12,990 nucleotides of DNA. Source: Cytophagales bacterium (GTDB taxonomy: Bacteria > Bacteroidota > Bacteroidia > Cytophagales > ES-bin-26). Positions 7,517 through 12,990 of this stretch are shown piece by piece. Each line of letters opens with the position of its first letter. Within the stretch, counting starts at the first letter, position 1. The notes under the pieces are model-generated. The model was given only the letters and a program-made list of their open reading frames with translations, ran no database searches and was not told where the DNA came from. The stretch covers positions 1-12,990 of the forward strand of contig JACMKY010000307.1 in assembly GCA_014379925.1 (NCBI GenBank), given 5' to 3'. The translations under genes were made by a program, and so were the position numbers.

Positions 7517-7587
7517 GTTAATACACTATCGGAACAATCCGTCTGGCAGTCAATGATTCACCTTCTCGAACGATTGTCTTCGCGGGT

Positions 7588-7758
7588 TTAGTAAGATACG
7601 CCCGGCGTCTTCCGGAGGTACGTATCGTCCGCCAATTGTTTCAGTATGGAGTCGGCAACGTCGGCCCGCGAAATTTTGAGTTTGACCCCCTTGTCGTTAA
7701 CGGCAAAGCCAGCAGGATGCCGCCCACTGGCAGCCATCGATTCTTTTTTATCACTCAT
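7588..7758 (-). pseudogene. C-terminal stub of an NAD(P)H-binding oxidoreductase (NmrA/SDR-like)
   Basis: A 56-codon reading frame whose last 38 codons (NDKGVKLK, ISRADVADSILKQL, then DDTYLRKTPGVSY and stop) match the conserved C-terminal end of NAD(P)H-binding, NmrA-like short-chain oxidoreductases. In such proteins ISRADVA precedes the last helix. The Rossmann fold and some 170 residues are absent. In front of the stub are an unrelated-looking start (MSDKKESMAA) and one copy of the 15-bp repeat, encoding GRHPA, exactly at the join. This looks like a deletion or rearrangement remnant; expression as a small protein is possible but unsupported. It converges on mnmD. AraC-family regulators of the type next door often sit beside such oxidoreductases, so the two may once have formed a regulator-target pair. 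Confidence 0.6.
7711..7725 (-). repeat. 15-bp GC-rich hairpin repeat, copy in the oxidoreductase stub
   Basis: The plus strand reads AGCAGGATGCCGCCC, one base different from the unit AGCGGGATGCCGCCC found twice in the AraC gene at 8293-8349. On the minus strand it is read in the same frame as there, giving GRHPA. It lies exactly where the oxidoreductase homology begins. Confidence 0.6.
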
Positions 7759-7857
7759 CTGCCTGATTGTAAATGCTTTGCAATGATTATAAGTTATGAA
7801 TTCGGACGGTTACGCGCCGCCGCGATGCCGTTGAGTTGCAACTTTCGACTTGTTACT

Positions 7858-8745
7858 TTACGATTTACGACTGCTTATCAACTGGGGGAAATTTTCAACA
7901 ACCTCGTTGGATTGTTTCTGGTATTGATACGGGGAGAAACCCGCAAACTCTTTGAATGACCTTATAAAATGGGATTGATCGGCATAACCGTTTTCAAAAG
8001 CCACGTCAGAAAGCTTGTCGTAATTATTGTTTCTTAATTGGTTCAACGATGCTTGAAAACGGCAAACTCTTGAAAACAACTTGGGTGAGATGCCGACCCA
8101 TTGTTTGAACTTACGTTCGAAACTTCTTTCGGACAGCTGGGCATTTTTTCGCAATTCTTTTAAAGATATCCCTCCTTTTGACTGAATGATCTGGGATAGG
8201 ATGTACTGCGTTGTCTCGTCTGTTTGTACATTATTCTTTTTAATTTGAAAAAATAAGTACGACGATAACAGTTCGATTTGATGAACCACCGGAGCGGGAT
8301 GCCGCCCACCGTTGCGGGAAGCGGAGTGCCGCCCAGCGGGATGCCGCCCAGCGACATTTAAAAGTTGTTCCGATAAGGAAAAGCCTTGTCTATCCGACAG
8401 TAAGCCCAAGTCGATGCACGAATTGGTAAGCTTTTCCGCATCAAATCCAAAAATAGATTTTAGTGCATCCGGGTAGAAATAGATCCCTATTGTACTAAAC
8501 TTTCCAACTGAATTAATTTCAGTATGTTTTGTGGTTTGTCCGTATAAAAAAATGTTCGGTAATTTTTTGTTTTTTTGGTCGTAAAATGTTCCCTTCTCCG
8601 ATTGCTGAAAAATAAGCCCCGGGCAACCATCTGCTACCGGCCCAAAGGTTTTTGGTAAGGGGTCAACACAATCGCTTTCTAATATCCAAAAATGCCGGAT
8701 GTAATCTTTAAGATGGGCGGGCGGATGTATTCGTTCGTATCTCAT
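7858..8745 (-). CDS. AraC-family transcriptional regulator with DUF6597-like N-terminus
   Basis: Cytoplasmic DNA-binding regulator of 295 residues. The N-terminal sensor-like part (1-125; HPPAHLKDYIRHFW, then PVADGCPGLIFQ) resembles the DUF6597 domain found in Bacteroidota AraC proteins. Residues 192-277 are an AraC double helix-turn-helix: ISLKELRKNAQLSERSFERKF for the first, then KLSDVAFENGYADQSHFIRSF and GFSPYQYQ for the second. The ATG at 8745 has AGGAA nearby upstream. The gene is visibly AT-rich compared with its GC-rich neighbours, suggesting transfer. Residues about 132-152 (VAGRHPA, GRHSASRNG, GRHPAPV) are a GC-rich in-frame insertion made of the 15-bp repeat. It falls between the two domains, where it may be tolerated. 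The natural target is unknown; the oxidoreductase stub downstream is a candidate former partner. Confidence 0.88.
   Translation of the reverse strand: MRYERIHPPAHLKDYIRHFWILESDCVDPLPKTFGPVADGCPGLIFQQSEKGTFYDQKNKKLPNIFLYGQTTKHTEINSVGKFSTIGIYFYPDALKSIFGFDAEKLTNSCIDLGLLSDRQGFSLSEQLLNVAGRHPAGRHSASRNGGRHPAPVVHQIELLSSYLFFQIKKNNVQTDETTQYILSQIIQSKGGISLKELRKNAQLSERSFERKFKQWVGISPKLFSRVCRFQASLNQLRNNNYDKLSDVAFENGYADQSHFIRSFKEFAGFSPYQYQKQSNEVVENFPQLISSRKS
8293..8349 (-). repeat. Cluster of three 15-bp hairpin repeats inside the AraC regulator gene
   Basis: Plus-strand copies are AGCGGGATGCCGCCC (8293-8307), AGCGGAGTGCCGCCC (8320-8334) and AGCGGGATGCCGCCC (8335-8349). Copies 2 and 3 are directly tandem and copy 1 is offset by 27 bases. 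Each contains GCGG-4 bases-CCGC, a small stem-loop. The middle copy changes the loop (AGTG for GATG) but keeps the stem. All spacings are multiples of three, and the coding strand gives GRHPA, GRHSA, GRHPA. Confidence 0.75.
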
Positions 8746-8759
8746 TTGTCATTTCCTGT

Positions 8760-8974
8760 TTACAGCAAATTAAGTGGTGGTACCCGAGTCTCTTTCTGAT
8801 GAGCCAGTCGTTTGGGACGGTGCCAACGGTCAACCAGCACTTCCGGCGGCGGATTCTCCCGGTATCTTTTCAACCAGTGGTGAACCCCGCGGGCAATACC
8901 GCAGCTACGGGCCGTTATACTTACTGAATCACCGGCTGGATAGCCTTTCAACCACCTTGAACGAGGTCAAACAT
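8760..8974 (-). pseudogene. Truncated, frameshifted transposase N-terminus
   Basis: An ATG at 8974 opens MFDLVQGG and stops at once. The +1-shifted frame continues LKGYPAGDSVSITARSCGI, then ARGVHHWLKRYRENPPPEV, LVDRWHRPKRLAHQ, and ends at TAA (8760-8762). The helix-turn-helix followed by HHWLKRYRE and a DR-x-x-RPKR basic stretch resembles the N-terminal DNA-binding region of IS481/IS3-like transposases. The catalytic DDE domain is missing: the frame stops 15 bases before the AraC ATG. No terminal inverted repeats were recognised. The family assignment is tentative; that it is a broken DNA-binding protein is more secure. Confidence 0.45.
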
Positions 8975-9314
8975 TTTATTATTAAAAATTGACTGTCAGT
9001 AACTTAAGTGCTTTACTCGGCAAAAAACGTTGATTTGCGCTGACTACCCTTACCACCGCCTCGAATTCGTCCGGGTAGATTCCCTTTATCCGCCCTTTCC
9101 AGGAAATCAGTAATTTGCTCTTTTACGGGCAATTCGGTTCGGACTTCGAGACTGGAAACGTTGGCTGGCCAACACCTTCGGATGGTTTCGGATGGTACGG
9201 CTGTCCTGTTTTCCCCTTCTTCGTTGAAGAATGGTCGGCAAATTAAATTGAAATCCTGAACGTTAGCAAGCAAGTGCGTTAACCTTGCCCGTATCCAACC
9301 CGTCGTCCGAGTCG
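8975..9314. other. Gap without a recognisable gene, before the helicase
   Basis: This stretch, between the broken transposase and the helicase start, has only a minus-strand open frame (9013-9273, 86 codons) with no recognisable motif and a sequence that looks out of frame. It is probably decayed mobile DNA. No clear helicase promoter or Shine-Dalgarno sequence was seen. Confidence 0.4.
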
Positions 9315-12300
9315 ATGCAGCACATCCTGAAATCTTTCTTGAAAAGGCTTACCAACCTCACTGCCCACAACAAGTCGTTGTTGCTGTTACGGCTGTCGGG
9401 CGAGCAATTCTTTGACCTTCACGAACTAGACTTCCTGCTCAACCGGCCTTCTTTCGACTTGATTGCCCAGTTGATTGCCCAGAAGAGCCCCGTCTCCTTG
9501 TGCGACGTACAGGACAGCCGCCTGGCGAAGGCCAACGAAGCGAGCAAGAAACTGCGGAAGATTGCCCGCACCGAACAGTTCATCGCCGAGGAGCGCGGCG
9601 CGCGGGACTTGTACGTGGGCTACCCGTTCGTGCGGGGCAAATTGTCGGACGGAACGCTGGTCAACGCCCCGTTGGTGTTTTTTCCGGTCAGCCTGCAAAC
9701 CTCCGCGGCACCCTCCCCGGCCGGACCGGGAAAAGGATTGAAATGGACGCTGCACCGGCGGGAAGAACCCGTGGCGTTGAACCGCAGTTTCCTGCTGGCC
9801 TACGCCCATTTCAACCGCGTCCGCCTGCCCGATGAGCTGCTGGAAAGAAACCTGGAAGAGTTGGCCGCCGGGACGGAATCCCGGGACAGCCTGGTTTTCC
9901 GCACCCAACTCTACGAACTCCTCAAGAGCAGTCCGCTGGAGATTCATTTCAACCAGGCGCTGTTTACCGACCAATTGCAGACTTTCAGCCCCTTCCGGAA
10001 GGAGGAACTGGAAGTCAGCGAACGCAACGGTGAACTGAAATTGCACCCCGAAGCGGTGCTGGGCATTTTTCCGCAGGCGGGTTCTTACCTCGTGCCCGAC
10101 TACGAGTTGCTGATCGAACGCCTCGCCGAAACAACGAACCGCAGTGCGGTGGACGACCTACCGCTCTTTGTCTTACCAAAGGAAGGAAGTTCCCTTCCCG
10201 AAAACCACGATCTACCCCTGCCTCCACTCTCCTACCCGTCCGAACCCAGCGGATTGGATGCGTTGTTCGATCGGCTGGCAACGTCCCCCCAACCCGTCCG
10301 CGAAGAGCACACGTTCACGGCGTTTGCGATGGACGCCACCCAGGAGCGGGCCTTGCACATGGTAAAGCAGGGCCGTTCGGTGGTGGTGCAAGGGCCGCCC
10401 GGCACGGGCAAGTCGCAACTGATCTGCAACCTGATCTCCGACTTTACGGCGCGGGGCAAGCGGGTGCTGCTCGTTTGCCAGAAGCGGGCCGCGCTGGACG
10501 TGGTCTACGAACGGCTGAAAGAAGTGAATATGGCCGATTTTGTGGCACTGATCCACGATTTCCAGAACGACCGCCGGGCGCTCTACGCCCAGTTAGACGC
10601 GCAACTGGAGAAGGTCGATGCGTACCGGTTACGGAACGGAAGTCTGGACGCAATTTTCCTGGAACGCACCTTTGCGCAGGAGGGCCGTCAGATCGACCGT
10701 CTGGCGGAGGAACTGCAGGAGTTCCGCAACGCCCTCTTCGACGAGGAGGAATGTGGCCTGTCAGTGAAGGAACTCTACCTGACCAGCGACCCGTCGCAGC
10801 CCCACCTCTCGCTCAAGAAAGAACACCAGAAATTCAGTTTCCTCACCCTGGCGGATTTCCTGTCCAAGCTCCGGGCCTACGCGGCCTACGCCTTCCGGCT
10901 GGGCGAGGCAGGTTACCTCTGGCAAGAGCGGGTTTCCTTTCGGCGATTCACCCTGTCCGACTTGGCCGCCATCGAGGAAACCATCCGACTGGTGCCGCGG
11001 GTGGCCGCCAGCCTGGCCGAAAAAACCGCCGCCATGGTCGGCACGGGACTAACCATTCGGGAAGCGCTGGACATTCTGAAGGAGGAAAAAAGGCTGAGCG
11101 GATTCGTGGAAGCGGTGGAAAACGAGGAACAGTGGTTTATCCTGCAACGAATGCTGAAAGGCGAATTTGCCAAGCCATTGGAATCAAGCGAGTTGGATGA
11201 GCTGGAGAAGAAACTGCTGAAGTACCTGAAAAGTACCCTGGAAACGACCCTGCCGACGGACGAACTGAATGGGTTCGCCCGGATGGTGGAGGATGCGCGG
11301 CTGGTGCGCGACTCGTTGATCGGCTGGGGCTACTGGCGGTTATTCTCCCCGGACCGGCAAACCGTTCGGAAGGTAGCGGCCGCCAACGGACTAACGCTCT
11401 CCCCGGAGGATTTGCCGCGGCTGGCCGGGCGGGTGGAGGCCCGTCTCAAACTGGAAAAGCTGCTGGGAGAGATTCGTTCCTACTTGCTTGCCCCGCCAAC
11501 CGACGAGGTGATGGATGCCGGGCAGTACCAACTCGTTTTTCACAATCACCGCCAGGCCCTCAAAGCCAGCAAGCTGGTGGGCAGGAGCGATTTTCTGGGC
11601 CGCAACCGGACGCTGGTTAACCAGAGCACCTGGCGGGAGTTCGGGCAGTTCACGTTTCGTTTCCTGGCCTTGCTTAAAACCATTCCGGCCTACGTAGAGC
11701 AGTGGAAAACCCACCTTACCGGGCGTCAAATCGAGCAGCTCCTGGCGCAACCCGCCCACGTCGAGGCCCTGATTTCCGTGCTGCGCGAGGACTTCGACCT
11801 CTTGTGCGAAGCGGATCGCATCCGCGACAGTTTCAGCCACACCGAAAGCGAGGTAGTGGAAAAGCTGCTGGCCCACGATGCCGCCGCAATGGTTGCCGCG
11901 CTTCCCGCGACGGCCCTCCAACCGTCAACCGCCGTTGTAAACCCGACCTCCGACCGCATCGGCGGGGGTTCCTCGAAAGGCGGCCCCCCGCGACCAACCC
12001 GAAATCCGTGGGGCGGGACGGAAAACTTCCCGTTGGGAACCACCTCCTCTTCGGCCCAGCGGCTGGTCGAATCGGTGACGGCCCTGTTTCAGAACAGCCT
12101 CCGCTTGGCCTGGATTGAGCACATCGAGGAAAAGTACCCCCTCCTGCGGGCGGTTTCCTCCTTCAAGCTGCGCCAGATGGAGAAGGAATTGCAGGACAGC
12201 ATCCGGCACAAGCAGCAACTGAGCCAGGAAATACTGGGGTTGAAGCTGCGGGAGCAAACGTACCGAAACCTGGAAGTAAACCGCCTCAACAACGTCACCA

Positions 12301-12990
12301 CGTACCGCGAGTTGAAGCACCAGGTAACCAAGAAACTCCGGATCTGGCCGGTACGGAAGTTGATGAGCGAACTCTCGGACGAGGTGTTTGACCTGGTGCC
12401 CTGCTGGATGGCATCGCCCGAATCGGTGTCGGCTATCTTTCCCATGCCGGCTGAGGATGCCCAGCCGCTCTTCGATCTGGTCATTTTCGACGAAGCCTCG
12501 CAGTGTTTTTCGGAAAATGGCATTCCGGCCATCTACCGCGCCCGGCAGGTGGTGATTACTGGCGATAGCAAGCAGTTGAGTCCCAGCGATCTGTACCGTA
12601 TCCGCTTCGACGATGAGGGAGAAGAAACGGCCCTGGAAATTGATTCGTTGCTCGATCTCTCCGCTCAACACCTGCCCCAGGTCCAACTCAAGGGACACTA
12701 CCGGAGCCGATCATTGGATCTGATCGACTTCTCGAACCGGCACTTCTACGGGGATACGCTGCAAATGCTGCCCGACTTCCGGGAAATCAACAAACGGGAG
12801 CCGGCCATTCGGTACGTGAAGGTGGAAGGGGTTTGGGAAAATAATGCCAACCCGCCCGAAGCCGAAGCGGTGGTAAACCTGGTGGAAGAATTGCGGCGCG
12901 ACCAACCCGGCAAATCGATCGGCATCGTCACCTTCAACTTCAAGCAACAAACCCTCATTCAGGACTTGCTGGAAGGGAAGGCATTCGAGA
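9315..12990 (+). CDS. Large superfamily 1 (UPF1/DNA2-like) helicase, first 1225 codons (3' end off the window)
   Basis: ATP-dependent helicase or translocase of the AAA_11/AAA_12 (DNA2/NAM7, UPF1-like) type. Visible motifs: Q-type segment DATQERAL before Walker A, QGPPGTGKSQ (359-368); Walker B LVIFDEASQ (D1059-E1060); motif III ITGDSKQLSPSD (1081 onward); motif IV GHYRSRS with Y1129/R1130. The frame is open and undamaged to the edge. Residues 1-345 are a helical N-terminal region, starting KRLTNLTAHNKSLLLLRL, seen in related Bacteroidota proteins. About 700 residues, rich in Leu/Glu/Lys helices, separate Walker A and B, far more than in a minimal SF1 helicase. They include a Gly/Pro/Ser-rich linker (862-914). 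ATG 9315 was chosen because the conserved-looking N-terminus starts there; TTG 9285 would add ten residues. Substrate and role (repair, RNA processing or defence) cannot be decided, and any C-terminal nuclease domain would lie outside the window. Confidence 0.9.
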   Translation, partial: MQHILKSFLKRLTNLTAHNKSLLLLRLSGEQFFDLHELDFLLNRPSFDLIAQLIAQKSPVSLCDVQDSRLAKANEASKKLRKIARTEQFIAEERGARDLYVGYPFVRGKLSDGTLVNAPLVFFPVSLQTSAAPSPAGPGKGLKWTLHRREEPVALNRSFLLAYAHFNRVRLPDELLERNLEELAAGTESRDSLVFRTQLYELLKSSPLEIHFNQALFTDQLQTFSPFRKEELEVSERNGELKLHPEAVLGIFPQAGSYLVPDYELLIERLAETTNRSAVDDLPLFVLPKEGSSLPENHDLPLPPLSYPSEPSGLDALFDRLATSPQPVREEHTFTAFAMDATQERALHMVKQGRSVVVQGPPGTGKSQLICNLISDFTARGKRVLLVCQKRAALDVVYERLKEVNMADFVALIHDFQNDRRALYAQLDAQLEKVDAYRLRNGSLDAIFLERTFAQEGRQIDRLAEELQEFRNALFDEEECGLSVKELYLTSDPSQPHLSLKKEHQKFSFLTLADFLSKLRAYAAYAFRLGEAGYLWQERVSFRRFTLSDLAAIEETIRLVPRVAASLAEKTAAMVGTGLTIREALDILKEEKRLSGFVEAVENEEQWFILQRMLKGEFAKPLESSELDELEKKLLKYLKSTLETTLPTDELNGFARMVEDARLVRDSLIGWGYWRLFSPDRQTVRKVAAANGLTLSPEDLPRLAGRVEARLKLEKLLGEIRSYLLAPPTDEVMDAGQYQLVFHNHRQALKASKLVGRSDFLGRNRTLVNQSTWREFGQFTFRFLALLKTIPAYVEQWKTHLTGRQIEQLLAQPAHVEALISVLREDFDLLCEADRIRDSFSHTESEVVEKLLAHDAAAMVAALPATALQPSTAVVNPTSDRIGGGSSKGGPPRPTRNPWGGTENFPLGTTSSSAQRLVESVTALFQNSLRLAWIEHIEEKYPLLRAVSSFKLRQMEKELQDSIRHKQQLSQEILGLKLREQTYRNLEVNRLNNVTTYRELKHQVTKKLRIWPVRKLMSELSDEVFDLVPCWMASPESVSAIFPMPAEDAQPLFDLVIFDEASQCFSENGIPAIYRARQVVITGDSKQLSPSDLYRIRFDDEGEETALEIDSLLDLSAQHLPQVQLKGHYRSRSLDLIDFSNRHFYGDTLQMLPDFREINKREPAIRYVKVEGVWENNANPPEAEAVVNLVEELRRDQPGKSIGIVTFNFKQQTLIQDLLEGKAFE
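11962..11991 (+). repeat. GC-rich inverted repeat within the helicase linker
   Basis: GCGGGGG (11962-11968) and CCCCCGC (11985-11991) are perfect complements around a 16-base loop. A second small stem, CGGGA/TCCCG, follows near 12014-12032. Both lie in the stretch coding the Gly/Pro/Ser-rich linker, residues 862-914. This could be an inserted palindromic element or simply a GC-rich linker. Confidence 0.4.

Noticed and set aside
7517..7587. Rho-independent terminator between mnmD and the converging oxidoreductase stub
   Set aside because: I found no GC-rich stem followed by a T run on either strand.
8293..8349. Three short direct repeats as a CRISPR array
   Set aside because: Units are 15 bp, partly tandem without spacers, lie within an open coding frame, and no cas genes are nearby.
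9013..9273. Minus-strand frame of 86 codons as a gene
   Set aside because: No recognisable motif, no clear start signal, and a sequence that reads like an out-of-frame translation; it lies among decayed mobile DNA.
9426..10046. Long minus-strand frame inside the helicase
   Set aside because: Antisense shadow of a continuous, motif-bearing helicase frame; Gln/Val-rich composition typical of the reverse of GC-rich coding DNA.

Overview
The window looks like chromosome from a GC-rich Bacteroidota bacterium, most likely of the Cytophagales (Spirosoma/Larkinella-like). The main reasons are a MurF-alanine racemase fusion, a stand-alone MnmD, a FeoA/FeoB pair, TAnnTTTG-type promoter elements and the near absence of Shine-Dalgarno sequences. 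This placement is inferred from gene content; no rRNA or other marker is present.

Positions 1-5803 form a minus-strand block. In transcription order it reads asd (aspartate-semialdehyde dehydrogenase), murF-alr (fused cell-wall ligase and alanine racemase), a four-helix membrane protein of DUF6069 type, feoA and feoB (ferrous iron uptake; feoB runs off the left edge). asd and murF-alr are 18 bases apart and probably co-transcribed. Asd feeds diaminopimelate/lysine synthesis, and the fusion makes D-Ala and attaches D-Ala-D-Ala, so the pair serves peptidoglycan precursor supply. feoAB has its own candidate promoter and a possible metal-responsive operator.

Positions 5804-7516 hold a plus-strand pair divergent from asd: cysQ (PAP phosphatase) and mnmD (tRNA wobble-uridine methyltransferase), overlapping by ATGA. 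The asd/cysQ gap carries a perfect palindrome made of two back-to-back -7 promoter elements.

Positions 7517-9314 are a small accessory, decaying region. It holds a stub of an NAD(P)H-binding oxidoreductase, an AT-rich AraC-family regulator and a broken transposase. A GC-rich 15-bp repeat able to form a hairpin sits in the same reading frame (peptide GRHPA) in the oxidoreductase stub and, three times, inside the AraC regulator. This small in-frame repeat family is the most unusual signal in the window.

Positions 9315-12990 are the first 1225 codons of a very large superfamily 1 (UPF1/DNA2-like) helicase, open at the right edge. About 700 residues separate its Walker A and Walker B motifs, including a Gly/Pro/Ser-rich linker whose DNA can fold into hairpins. 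No tRNA, rRNA, CRISPR array or intact mobile element was seen.
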